The notes under the pieces are model-generated. The model ran no database searches. It was not told the origin of the DNA and was given only the letters and a program-made list of their open reading frames with translations. From an uncultured Oscillospiraceae bacterium (GTDB lineage Bacteria; Bacillota; Clostridia; Oscillospirales; Oscillospiraceae): a stretch of DNA of 39,879 nt. The stretch's first letter is position 1; the number at the start of each line of letters is the position of its first letter. The DNA lies in NCBI GenBank assembly GCA_934565655.1, contig CAKTIE010000016.1:1-39879 (forward strand), in the 5' to 3' direction. Positions 15,815-24,071 of the stretch are shown here, piece by piece. Both the position numbers and the translations under genes were made by a program.

Positions 15815-17212
15815 ATGGAATATCTGGGTATTTCCTATGACATTAAGAACAAGCCCGCGCTGGACGGGGGCTTCATCCCCTTTGCCCCGTGGCGCACGGC
15901 CTATCTGGCGGAGGCCCATCGCCCTGTCCGCATCGCCGTGGAGCGGCAGGACGGACAGGTGTCGGTATTCGATACCCGCCTGCGGAGCGTGGAATATCAG
16001 GACGCCAACCTGCGGTTTCTGGAGCGCACCGTCAAGCTGCTGCTGTGGAGCGTAGGCGGCTGGAGGGTGTATATCAGCGGCTGCAATGAGCTGGCGGAGG
16101 ATTTGCGGAGCATCTATTGCCGCGGCGGCGACCGGGAATTCGACGTGGACTTCATGGAGACGGTGTTCGAGCGGCCCTTCCAGCTGGAGGCCATCGCTGA
16201 GGTGGACTTCCCGGAGGCTCGCAGCAGCGCCCGGAGGATCGGCGGCCACCTCAACGGCTGCCGCATCGGCTTCGACGCCGGCGGCTCCGACCGGAAGGTC
16301 TCTGCCGTTATTGACGGCGAGACGGTGTATTCCGAGGAGGTGGTCTGGCTTCCCAAGACCCAGACCGACCCGGAGTACCACTATCAGGGCATTCTGGACG
16401 CCTTCCGCACGGCGGCGTCGAAAATGCCCCGTGTGGACGGCATCGGCGTATCCTCCGCCGGTGTGTTCATCGGCAACGCCCCCATGGTGTCGTCGCTGTT
16501 CATCAAGGTGCCGCAGGACAAGCGCGGCCCCATCAAGACCATCTATGACCGTGCGGCCGCCGCCATCGGCAATGTGCCCATCGTGGTGGCCAACGACGGC
16601 GACGTGACGGCGCTGGCCGGTGCCATGAGCCTTCATGACAACTGCGTCATGGGCCTTGCCATGGGCACCAGCGAGGCGGTGGGCTATGTGAACCGGGAGG
16701 GCAGCATTCTGGGCTGGTTCAACGAGCTGGCCTTTGCGCCTGTGGATCTGAACCCCCACGCGGAGCGGGACGAGTGGTCCGGCGATATCGGCGTGGGCTG
16801 CAAATACTTCTCCCAGGACGCGGTGATCAAGCTGGCGCCTGCCGCCGGTATCGCGCTGGACGCCGGTCTGACCCCGGCGGAAAAGCTGAAGGCGGTGCAG
16901 CAGCTGGCGAAGAGCGGCGATGCGCGTGCACTGGCCATCTTCCGGGATATCGGCGTGTATCTGGGCCACACCCTGCCCCTGTACGCCTCCGTGTACGACC
17001 TGAAAAATCTGCTGGTGCTGGGCCGCGTGGCCTCCGGCGTGGGCGGCGAGACGATCGTTGCGGAGTGCCGCCGTGTGCTGGCGGAGGAGTATCCCCAGCT
17101 GACGGTGTCCGTCACGCTGCCGGACGAGCAGTTCCGCCGTGTGGGCCAGTCCATGGCGGCGGCCAGTCTGCCGACGGTCGGTCTGCCGACGGCCAGTCTG
17201 CCGGAGGTGTGA
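15815..17212 (+). CDS. ROK-like sugar kinase with a long N-terminal extension, proposed GlcNAc kinase
   Basis: This 465-residue protein is about 150 residues longer than ordinary ROK kinases. The kinase part starts at about 149 (CRIGFDAGGSDRK, phosphate loop 1) and continues with GIGVSSAGVF, ANDGD with the probable catalytic D261, and the nucleotide loop LAMGTSEAVGY. The zinc-binding Cys cluster of classic ROK proteins is not evident, and no helix-turn-helix is seen, so a repressor is unlikely. The extension (1-148) resembles nothing I can name. Lying between nagB and nagA, it would phosphorylate the GlcNAc released by ChbP. The ATG at 15815 follows GGAAG by seven bases. The last 15 residues come from a 15-base tandem repeat. 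Confidence 0.65.
   Translation: MEYLGISYDIKNKPALDGGFIPFAPWRTAYLAEAHRPVRIAVERQDGQVSVFDTRLRSVEYQDANLRFLERTVKLLLWSVGGWRVYISGCNELAEDLRSIYCRGGDREFDVDFMETVFERPFQLEAIAEVDFPEARSSARRIGGHLNGCRIGFDAGGSDRKVSAVIDGETVYSEEVVWLPKTQTDPEYHYQGILDAFRTAASKMPRVDGIGVSSAGVFIGNAPMVSSLFIKVPQDKRGPIKTIYDRAAAAIGNVPIVVANDGDVTALAGAMSLHDNCVMGLAMGTSEAVGYVNREGSILGWFNELAFAPVDLNPHAERDEWSGDIGVGCKYFSQDAVIKLAPAAGIALDAGLTPAEKLKAVQQLAKSGDARALAIFRDIGVYLGHTLPLYASVYDLKNLLVLGRVASGVGGETIVAECRRVLAEEYPQLTVSVTLPDEQFRRVGQSMAAASLPTVGLPTASLPEV
17163..17207 (+). repeat. Three imperfect 15-bp tandem repeats at the 3' end of the ROK gene
   Basis: Units 17163-17177, 17178-17192 and 17193-17207 share the core GTCTGCCG(A/G)(C/A)GG. They encode LPTVG-like pentapeptides at the protein tail. 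The third unit ends in GGAGG, which is the ribosome site of nagA, so a change in copy number would lengthen the kinase tail without moving the nagA signal. Confidence 0.7.
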
Positions 17213-17213
17213 T

Positions 17214-18335
17214 ATGCGGTTTATCAACGGAAATATCTTTGTCAACGGCCGGTTCGTCCCCGGCGGCTTCTCCGTGGCGCATGGCCGGTTCGCCCGTGTG
17301 CTGGCGGAAACGGCAGACGGGGAGAGCGTCGATCTTCACGGCGCGTATGTGATCCCCGGTCTGGTGGATGTCCACACCCACGGCAACTCCGGCGCGGATT
17401 TCTCCGATGGCGACGATGACGGCCTTGTGAAAATGGCCGCCTATCTGGCACAAAACGGCGTGACCTCCTTCGCGCCCGCCTCCATGACGCTGCCCTATGA
17501 CGTGCTGGAAACGGCCTTCCGCACGGCAGTGCGGCTCCATGAGGCCGCCCCGGCGGGCTGCGCCCGTCTGATGGGCATCCAGATGGAGGGCCCCTTCTTC
17601 TCCGAGAAGAAAAAGGGCGCGCAGAACGCCGCCTATCTCCGATTGCCGGACTACGACGCCTTTGCCCGCCTGTATGACGCGGCGGAGGGCCTGCTGCGGA
17701 TCGCGGACGTGGCCCCGGAGCTGCCCGGCGCGGTGGAATTTGCCCGCCGCGCGGCGGAGAAGTGTACCGTCTCCGTGGCCCATACCGACGCCAGCTATGA
17801 GGAGGCTGCCGCTGTCTTTGACGCGGGCGCCACCCACCTGACGCACCTGTTCAACGCCATGCCCGGCATTCATCACCGGAACCCCGGCCCCATCGGCGCG
17901 GCCTCTGAGCGGGAGGGCGTCACCGCCGAACTGATCTGCGACGGCCACCATGTCCATCCCAGCGCCGTGCGCATGGCGTTCCGGCTGTTCCCCGGCCGCA
18001 TCTGCCTGATCTCCGACGCCCTGCGCTGCTGCGGCATGCCGGACGGGCAATACACCCTGGGCGGACAGGACGTGTTCCTCTCCGGCGGCGTGGCCCGTCT
18101 GGCGGACGGCACCATCGCCGGAAGCGCTGCCAATCTGTACGACTGCATGCGCAATGCCGTGGCCTTCGGCATCCCCCGTGAGCAGGCCGTTCTCTCCGCC
18201 ACCGCCATCCCCGCCCGCGAGATCGGGCGGCAGGACGAGATCGGCACCATTGCCGACGGCATGCACGCGGATTTCGTGGTGTGCGACGAAAAGCTCACCC
18301 GGCAGGCCGTCTATCTGGGCGGTAAGCCGCTGTAA
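17214..18335 (+). CDS. nagA: N-acetylglucosamine-6-phosphate deacetylase
   Basis: The 373-residue metal-dependent amidohydrolase removes acetate from GlcNAc-6-P. It shows PGLVDVHTHG (48-57) with metal-site His54 and His56, QMEGPFF with the metal-binding Glu, VAHTDASY, THLFNAMPG, DGHHVHP and ISDAL with the catalytic Asp. Length agrees with the family. The ATG at 17214 follows GGAGG by six bases and lies one base after the ROK stop. An upstream in-frame start at 17139 would overlap the ROK gene and has no ribosome site. It is the last gene of the locus and ends in a perfect terminator. Confidence 0.92.
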   Translation: MRFINGNIFVNGRFVPGGFSVAHGRFARVLAETADGESVDLHGAYVIPGLVDVHTHGNSGADFSDGDDDGLVKMAAYLAQNGVTSFAPASMTLPYDVLETAFRTAVRLHEAAPAGCARLMGIQMEGPFFSEKKKGAQNAAYLRLPDYDAFARLYDAAEGLLRIADVAPELPGAVEFARRAAEKCTVSVAHTDASYEEAAAVFDAGATHLTHLFNAMPGIHHRNPGPIGAASEREGVTAELICDGHHVHPSAVRMAFRLFPGRICLISDALRCCGMPDGQYTLGGQDVFLSGGVARLADGTIAGSAANLYDCMRNAVAFGIPREQAVLSATAIPAREIGRQDEIGTIADGMHADFVVCDEKLTRQAVYLGGKPL

Positions 18336-18343
18336 ACAAATCG

Positions 18344-18385
18344 AAAATACCGCCTCTCCGGCAGCTGCCGGAGAGGCGGTATTTT
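18344..18385. terminator. Perfect bidirectional terminator between nagA and the ABC operon
   Basis: A fully symmetric 42-base palindrome (AAAATACCGCCTCTCCGGCAG and its complement) with A and T runs at both ends lies between converging genes, so it can end transcripts from both sides. Confidence 0.9.
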
Positions 18386-18414
18386 GTCTGCATTTTTGCG
18401 GGGGGATCAAGCGT

Positions 18415-19149
18415 TTACCGCCGGGCGGTGATCAGAAACAGCGGCGCGTCCGCCAGATCCAGGTCGCCCAGAATACGGCGGCCCGCGTCCTCGTCACAGC
18501 CGCACCGGGAGAAGCCGCACCGGGGCAGCAGCGCCATGTCCCATTGGGGCCGCGCCTGACGGCTGATGGGCATGGCCAGCGTGATGGCGGCGTTTTCCCG
18601 CTCCAGCTCCGGCGTGATGCCGCAGTGGCCGTATACCTCCGTGGCGGGGATATAGGAGTCCTTCTGCCGTTGGTGCCGCACATTGTCGCCGTAGTTGGCG
18701 TCAAAATTCAGCAGCACGCCGCCGGGCCGCAGCAGCCGCCGCCACTCCCGATAGGCCTGCTCCGTGTCCGGCAGCGTCCACGTCAGGTTCCGGGTCACGA
18801 TCACGTCGAAGGAGGCGTCCGCGAACGCCGTCTCCATGGCGTCCATCACCAGAAACCGCGCGGGCACGTCCATGGCCGCCGCGGTGGCCTCCGCCTCGGC
18901 GATCATGGCGGGGGTCAGGTCGATGCCCGTCAGGCGGTGGCCCTCCCGGGCCAGCAGAATGGCAAAATAGCCCGTCCCCGTGCCCACATCAAGGATGTCA
19001 AGGGTTTTCCCTTGTGGCAGATACCGCTGCATCTCCGTCAGCCACCGCCGCCCCATGGCGTCGTTGTGCAGCTCGTTGCGCCGCACGGTGCTGAAATCTC
19101 TGGCCCGCTTCGTCCAGTAGGCCTGTACACGCTGTTCCATATCCTGCAT
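18415..19149 (-). CDS. Class I SAM methyltransferase, downstream member of a flanking pair
   Basis: This 244-residue methyltransferase has the SAM loop LDVGTGTGYF (53-62), acidic GIDLTPAM and the segment TRNLTWTLPD (119-128). It shares the TRNLTW-LPD segment, LRPGG-L-NFDAN and a later ARPQWDM with the methyltransferase at 24072, so the two are paralogues. It is the last gene of the minus-strand ABC operon, 17 bases after the second ATPase gene. The ATG at 19149 has GAGG eight bases upstream. Longer open frame upstream overlaps the ATPase gene and is rejected. The substrate is unknown; its position implies work on the imported compound. Confidence 0.8.
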   Translation of the reverse strand: MQDMEQRVQAYWTKRARDFSTVRRNELHNDAMGRRWLTEMQRYLPQGKTLDILDVGTGTGYFAILLAREGHRLTGIDLTPAMIAEAEATAAAMDVPARFLVMDAMETAFADASFDVIVTRNLTWTLPDTEQAYREWRRLLRPGGVLLNFDANYGDNVRHQRQKDSYIPATEVYGHCGITPELERENAAITLAMPISRQARPQWDMALLPRCGFSRCGCDEDAGRRILGDLDLADAPLFLITARR

Positions 19150-19166
19150 GGTAAAAACCTCGTTCG

Positions 19167-19907
19167 TTATCGCTGCTGCAATTCCATGACGGAGGCGATC
19201 AGCTCTCTGGTATACGCCTCCACCGGAGCCTGTAAAATTTGCCGGGTGGGGCCCTGCTCCACCATATGGCCGTCCTTCATCACCAGCACCCGGCTGCACA
19301 GGCTGCCCACCACCGCCAGATCGTGTGAGACGAACACGGCGGCCATGCGGTTTTCCCGGCACAGCGTCCGGATCAGCTCCAGTATCCGGGCCTGTGTGGC
19401 GGTGTCCAGCGCACTGGTGACCTCGTCGCACAGCAGAAGCTCCGGCCCGGCGGCCATGGCCCGCGCGATGGCAAAGCGCTGGCACTGTCCGCCGCTGAGA
19501 TCCCGCGGATAGCGCCGGGCCAGCTCCGGCGCAAGGCCCACCATGGCGCACAGCGCCGGGATATCGGCGCGGCTGTCCCGGCCCAGCAGGCTCCGGACGC
19601 TGTCCTGTATGGTGTCGGCGATCCGCCGCCGGGGGTGAAAGGAGCCTGCGGCATCCTGAAAGATCATTTGCATGGCGCGGTAGTCGTCCCTGCTCCGCTT
19701 TACGGTCAGGGGTCTGCCGTGCAGCAGCACCTGCCCGCTGTCGGATGACTCCAGTCCGCTGATGAGCCGCAGCAGCGTGGTCTTGCCGCAGCCGCTTTCG
19801 CCTACGATGCCCAGAATGTCACCGCGCTCCATCGTGAAGGAAATATCCTTTACCGCCTGCACCGCGCCGTAGCGCTTGCTGAGACCCTGTATCTCCAATA
19901 CGCTCAT
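19167..19907 (-). CDS. ABC importer ATPase, NikE/DppF-like
   Basis: The 246-residue ATPase has Walker A GESGCGKTT, signature LSGGQCQR, Walker B LLLCDEVTSALD and the H-loop SHD. It is short, ending soon after the H-loop, as NikE-type subunits do rather than OppF. The ATG overlaps the stop of the preceding ATPase gene as ATGA, with GGAGG six bases before it. With its partner it would power the permeases at 20704 and 21519. Confidence 0.85.
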   Translation of the reverse strand: MSVLEIQGLSKRYGAVQAVKDISFTMERGDILGIVGESGCGKTTLLRLISGLESSDSGQVLLHGRPLTVKRSRDDYRAMQMIFQDAAGSFHPRRRIADTIQDSVRSLLGRDSRADIPALCAMVGLAPELARRYPRDLSGGQCQRFAIARAMAAGPELLLCDEVTSALDTATQARILELIRTLCRENRMAAVFVSHDLAVVGSLCSRVLVMKDGHMVEQGPTRQILQAPVEAYTRELIASVMELQQR

Positions 19908-20707
19908 AGGCCGCCTCCCGCGTCTCTGCTCAGCCGCGGCATGGCCCGCAGCAGCCGCTGTGTGTAAGGATGGCTGGGCGCGCGCAGCACGGTGTCCGTG
20001 TCGCCATATTCCACAAAGCGGCCCTCGTACAGCACGGCGATGCGGTCGGCCAGAAACTGCGCCAGCGCCAGATCGTGGGTCACCACGAGCTGGGCGATGC
20101 CCTCCGTGCGGCTCAGCTGCTTCAGCTGCCGCGCCGCCTGCAATTGCATCACCGCGTCCAGCGCGCTGGTAGGCTCGTCCGCCAGCAGGATGTCCTGCTC
20201 CAGCAGCAGGGCCAGCGCCATGGCGGCCCGCTGGTTCATGCCGCCGCTCAGCTCATAGGGGCGGCTGGCCAGTATGCGGCCGCTGTCTGCCAGCCCCAGT
20301 CTGTCAAAGACCGCCGCCGCGTCGGCGGCGAACCGATCCCTCCGGAATTTTCCGTGACCCTTCAGCGTGTCCCGGAACTGCGCCCCGTAGGTGCGGATGG
20401 GGTCGAAGGACGCGCCGGGGTTCTGGAAGATCATGCCCATCCGGTCGCGGCAGAGGCGCTGCCGTTCCCGGCGGCTCAGGGCTGTCAGTTCACGGCCCTC
20501 CAGCGTGACCGTTCCGCCGGTGATGTGTACGGCGTCGTCCGCGCCCATCAGAGCCTTCAGCAGCGTGCTCTTGCCGCAGCCGCTCTCGCCCACCACGCAC
20601 AGGATTTCACCCTTGCGGAGGGTGAAGGAGACGTCCCGCAGCACATCGCCCCGGCCGTACCCGGCGCACAGACCGCTGACCTGCAAAAGAGACTGCATTT
20701 CCGTCAT
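19904..20707 (-). CDS. ABC importer ATPase, NikD/DppD-like
   Basis: The 267-residue ATPase has Walker A GESGCGKST, signature LSGGMNQRA, Walker B ILLADEPTSALD and H-loop THD. A short C-terminal part HPYTQRLLRAMP is typical of the nickel/peptide class. It lacks the 60 to 80 residue Cys-containing tail of many oligopeptide ATPases. The ATG at 20707 overlaps the permease stop (ATGA) and is preceded by GGAGG; a longer open frame reaching 20857 lies inside the permease gene and is not used. Confidence 0.85.
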   Translation of the reverse strand: MTEMQSLLQVSGLCAGYGRGDVLRDVSFTLRKGEILCVVGESGCGKSTLLKALMGADDAVHITGGTVTLEGRELTALSRRERQRLCRDRMGMIFQNPGASFDPIRTYGAQFRDTLKGHGKFRRDRFAADAAAVFDRLGLADSGRILASRPYELSGGMNQRAAMALALLLEQDILLADEPTSALDAVMQLQAARQLKQLSRTEGIAQLVVTHDLALAQFLADRIAVLYEGRFVEYGDTDTVLRAPSHPYTQRLLRAMPRLSRDAGGGL

Positions 20708-21522
20708 TTCCGTTCCTCCACCGCCGCATAGTCCCGGACGCTGTCGCCCAGATAGTTGAACAGCATCACCGTCACCACCGTGGCGGCCGCCGGGGCCAGC
20801 ACCGGCCACGGGTTCAGCTGGATATAGGCCCGGCCCTGATTGATCATGCTGCCCCATTCGGCATAGGGCTCCTGCACACCGATGCCCAGAAAGGACAAGC
20901 CCGCGATGCCCACCATCATAACGCCCAGCTGCGTGGCGGCGTTGACCGCCATGGTGCCGATCATGTTGGGCAGCAGGTATTTCAGCAGGATCGTCCCGTC
21001 GCCGCAGCCGCTCAGCCGTGCGGCGCAGACGTAGGGGGCGTTTTTCAGCGCCATGGCCTGCGCCCGGGCCAGCCGGGCGTACAGCGTCCAGGCGGTCACG
21101 CCCATGGCCAGCATGGCGTTGCCCATGCCGCCGCCCAGAATACCGGCCACGGCAATGGCCAGCACCATCTGGGGAAACGCCAGCATAATGTCGGCAAGGC
21201 GCATCACCAGCGTGTCCAGCACGCCGCCGTAGTAGCCTGCCAGCAGGCCCAGCGCCGTGCCGGCCGCAAAGGTGACGGCCACCAGCGCCACGGCGGAGAA
21301 AATGGTGGTGCGCCCGCCCATCATCAGGCGGGAGCAGACGCAGCGCCCGTACCGGTCGGTGCCCAGCGGGAAGGCCGCGCTGGGGCCTTCGTTGATGTGG
21401 GCGGCATTGGTGGCGGTGGGATCGTTGGGTGTCAGCAGCGGGGCCGCCAGACTGAACGCCGCCAGCGCCAGCACCAGCGCCAGCAGCACCAGTATCCTGC
21501 GGCGCTTCCGTTCTCTCATCAT
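20704..21522 (-). CDS. ABC importer permease, NikC/DppC-like
   Basis: The 272-residue membrane protein begins with a basic stretch and a helix (ILVLLALVLALAAFSLAAPLL), followed by the periplasmic-type hallmark PLGTDRYGRCV of this family. The cytoplasmic loop reads AARLSGCGDGTIL before a YLLPN segment. ATG at 21522 overlaps the stop of the preceding permease (ATGA) with GGAGG seven bases upstream. Confidence 0.85.
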   Translation of the reverse strand: MMRERKRRRILVLLALVLALAAFSLAAPLLTPNDPTATNAAHINEGPSAAFPLGTDRYGRCVCSRLMMGGRTTIFSAVALVAVTFAAGTALGLLAGYYGGVLDTLVMRLADIMLAFPQMVLAIAVAGILGGGMGNAMLAMGVTAWTLYARLARAQAMALKNAPYVCAARLSGCGDGTILLKYLLPNMIGTMAVNAATQLGVMMVGIAGLSFLGIGVQEPYAEWGSMINQGRAYIQLNPWPVLAPAAATVVTVMLFNYLGDSVRDYAAVEERK

Positions 21523-22457
21523 GGCCGTGCCTCCTCTCTGACGCGGGGATCGACCCAGCCGCAGCACAGGTCGCTCAGCAGGTTCACCGCCACATAGACC
21601 GCGGCGGTAAACAGCACGAAGCCCTGTATCACGGGATAGTCCCGGTCACTGATGGCATCCATGGCCAGCTTGCCCAGTCCCGGCCAGCTGAAAATGGTCT
21701 CGATCACCACGCTGCCGCCCAGCAGCGTTCCGATGGACAGCGCCGTGATGGTGACCATGGCAGGCGCGGCATTGCGCAGCACGTCGTGCAGCAGGGTATC
21801 ACGCCAGCGCACGCCCCGTGTCCGGGCGCCCAGCACATACTCCTGCCCCAGCTGCTCCAGAAGCTCCGCCCGGAACTGCCGGGTGAACCGGCTGCACAGG
21901 GGGATGGTCAGCGCGAGACAGGGCAGCAACAATCCCCTGACGCTGCCGTTGGCGATCACCGGCAACAGCTTCAGCCGGATGCAGAAGAAATACATCAGCA
22001 GCACCGACAGCAGGAAATTGGGCAGCGAATTGCCGATAAAGCTGAAAAACCGCACCGCATGGTCGGCAATGCCGCCCCGGCGCACCGCCGTCCACACCGC
22101 CAGCGGCAGCGAGACCAGCAGCGCCAGCGCAAGGCTGGTCAGGGCCAGCACGAAGGTGCGGCCCATGGCTCCGGCCAGCTTGCCGCTGACCGGCAGACCG
22201 TCCTTATAGGAGACACCCAGGTCGCCCCGCAGGGCCGACCCCAGCCAGTCGCCGTACTGGGTCAGGAAGGGCCGGTCCAGCCCCATCTCCTGACGGGTGG
22301 CCTCCAGCACCTCCTGAGAAACGGCAACGCCCTGCGCCGTCAGCTTCTTCTGGGCAGGGTCGCCGGGCGATATGTACATCAGCAGGAACGTCAGAAAGCT
22401 GACGCCCAATATGACGACCGCCAGATGAGCCAGCCGTTTTCCAATGGTTCGTTTCAT
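21519..22457 (-). CDS. ABC importer permease, NikB/DppB-like
   Basis: The 312-residue membrane protein starts MKRTIGKRLAHLAVVILG, with a first helix and the family segment YISPGDPA. Later it has GLDRPFLTQYGDWL and GDLGVSYKDG, and the cytoplasmic coupling loop LGARTRGVRWRDTLLHDVLRN. ATG at 22457 has GGGAG five bases upstream; open frame further up runs into the hairpin region. It is the first permease after the binding protein. Confidence 0.85.
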   Translation of the reverse strand: MKRTIGKRLAHLAVVILGVSFLTFLLMYISPGDPAQKKLTAQGVAVSQEVLEATRQEMGLDRPFLTQYGDWLGSALRGDLGVSYKDGLPVSGKLAGAMGRTFVLALTSLALALLVSLPLAVWTAVRRGGIADHAVRFFSFIGNSLPNFLLSVLLMYFFCIRLKLLPVIANGSVRGLLLPCLALTIPLCSRFTRQFRAELLEQLGQEYVLGARTRGVRWRDTLLHDVLRNAAPAMVTITALSIGTLLGGSVVIETIFSWPGLGKLAMDAISDRDYPVIQGFVLFTAAVYVAVNLLSDLCCGWVDPRVREEARP

Positions 22458-22481
22458 AGGTTCTCCCTTACCTTGCAAGCG

Positions 22482-22515
22482 CAGGGTGGACGCCGGGGAG
22501 GCGGCGTCCACCCTG
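22482..22515 (-). promoter_or_regulatory. Intercistronic hairpin after the ABC binding-protein gene
   Basis: CAGGGTGGACGCCG (22482-22495) pairs perfectly with 22502-22515 over 14 bases with a six-base loop and no T run on the coding strand. Its position between binding-protein and permease genes matches the hairpin at 12322 in the sugar operon. Confidence 0.6.
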
Positions 22516-22532
22516 TATCACTTGTGGGATCG

Positions 22533-24059
22533 TTACGCCGTGATGTCGGTGGCGGCGTTGATGTAGTAAAAGTCAAAGGGGCAGTTCTCCGAGATATGGC
22601 TGACGCCCTTGCGCATGACCGTGGTCTTGTTGAACAGCCCCACATAGCCGAAGGCGTTGTCGTCGATGGCCAGCTGTACGATCCGGTTGGCCAGCGCTGC
22701 GCGCTGCGCCTCGTCGGTTTCGTACCGGAGCTGCTGAATCAGCTGCTGACACTCTGCGCTGTCAAAGCCGCCCACATCGAAGTAGCCGCCCTTGCGCAGG
22801 GTGCTGTCGATGAAGTAGTAGGGGTCGCCGTTCTTGTCAGCGATCATGCAGTACAGGGCGATATCAAAGTCCCGGTTGGCGATATAGGTGGCGTCGGGAT
22901 CCTCCTGACAGTTGAAGGTGACGGTGATGCCGACGGCCTTCAGCTGCTCCTGCATCAGCACGGCGATGCTGTCAAGAGACCGGGCGGCGTAATAGGCCAC
23001 CGTCAGCGTCAGGGGCTGGCCGTCCTTTTCATAGAGACCATCGCCGTTCAGGGTATAGCCGTCCTGCTCCAGCAGGGCTTTGGCCTTCTCCGCGTCCGGC
23101 GCGGGCTTCGTCACCTTGCCGTAGGCGGCGGAGGTGCTGAAGGGGCCCACGGCGGGGGAGACGGTGCCGCCCAGATACGCGGCTATGGCCTCGCAGTCCA
23201 CCGCCAGGTTCACGGCGGCCCGGACGGCGTCGTCCATGGTGGTCTCATTGAGAATGTAGAACTGTAACCGGGTGGCGGGGATGTCCGCCAGCTGATAGTT
23301 GTCGGGGTCAGACAGAAAGATCTCCCGCGCTGCGGCGGTGACGCTGGTATAGGCGTCGATCTCGCCGTTCTGCATGGCCATCAGCTTCGGCTCGTCCTCC
23401 TGCATGTAGTAGAAGACCGCGCCGTCCAGCTTCACCTCGCCGCCCCAGTAGCTTTCGTTCCGGGTGACCTCCACGGTGCCCTCCGGCTGGAAGGACTTGA
23501 TGAGGAAGGGGCCGGTGGCCACGGGGGCGTTGTCCAGATCGGCGGAGCCGTCCAGATCCATGATGGCCAGCTCAGGGCTTGCCAGCTCGTTGAGCATGGT
23601 AGGATAGACCTCCGGCGTGGTGATGGTCAGCGTTTTTTCATCCACGGCGGCCATGTCGTATTCCGCCAGATAGGCGAAGCGGCTGTTGACCTCCGCCGCC
23701 CGCTGAAGGTTGCGTACCGCCATCTCCGCCGTCACGGTTTTGCCGTTAGAGAAGCAAATGCCGTCCCTCAGCGTTACCGTCCAGGTAAGGCCGTCCTCGC
23801 CGGCTTCGGCCTTTTCGGCCAGCAGCGGCTGCACGGCACTGTTGTCGTCGATGCGGAACAGCGTCTCCGTAATGCCGTAGTTGGAGGTGTACCAGCCGTA
23901 ATACTCCTTGTGAGCGTCCAGGCTGGGATAGGCGAAGCTTGCCGCCAGCCGCAGGATCTTCTGCCCGCTTCCGGCATCGTTATCGGGTGTCGTGCCGCAG
24001 GCGGCAAGGCTCAGCAGCATCAGCGCCGCCAGCGCCAGCGCGGTCAGTCGTTTTTTCAT
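22533..24059 (-). CDS. ABC substrate-binding lipoprotein, family 5 (nickel/peptide/opine type)
   Basis: The 508-residue lipoprotein has lipobox LAAC with Cys21. The mature part has SBP family 5 features: ETLFRIDDNSAVQPLLAEKAE, TWTVTLRDGICFSNGKTVTA, GPFLIKSF and a late DFDIALYC. Length fits NikA/CntA/DppA proteins. The bound substrate could be a peptide, nickel or another metal-chelator complex; nothing in the sequence settles this. It starts 12 bases after the upstream methyltransferase stop, with GAGGAG six bases before the ATG, so those two genes are translated together. Confidence 0.85.
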   Translation of the reverse strand: MKKRLTALALAALMLLSLAACGTTPDNDAGSGQKILRLAASFAYPSLDAHKEYYGWYTSNYGITETLFRIDDNSAVQPLLAEKAEAGEDGLTWTVTLRDGICFSNGKTVTAEMAVRNLQRAAEVNSRFAYLAEYDMAAVDEKTLTITTPEVYPTMLNELASPELAIMDLDGSADLDNAPVATGPFLIKSFQPEGTVEVTRNESYWGGEVKLDGAVFYYMQEDEPKLMAMQNGEIDAYTSVTAAAREIFLSDPDNYQLADIPATRLQFYILNETTMDDAVRAAVNLAVDCEAIAAYLGGTVSPAVGPFSTSAAYGKVTKPAPDAEKAKALLEQDGYTLNGDGLYEKDGQPLTLTVAYYAARSLDSIAVLMQEQLKAVGITVTFNCQEDPDATYIANRDFDIALYCMIADKNGDPYYFIDSTLRKGGYFDVGGFDSAECQQLIQQLRYETDEAQRAALANRIVQLAIDDNAFGYVGLFNKTTVMRKGVSHISENCPFDFYYINAATDITA

Positions 24060-24071
24060 AAGCAGCTCCTC

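Noticed and set aside
17163..17207. Tandem repeats as a possible CRISPR array
   Set aside because: The units are only 15 bases, without spacers, inside a coding frame; no cas genes are present.
19150..19551. Longer N-terminus for the downstream methyltransferase
   Set aside because: The upstream open frame overlaps the ATPase gene in another frame and gives no methyltransferase-like sequence; the ATG at 19149 has a ribosome site.
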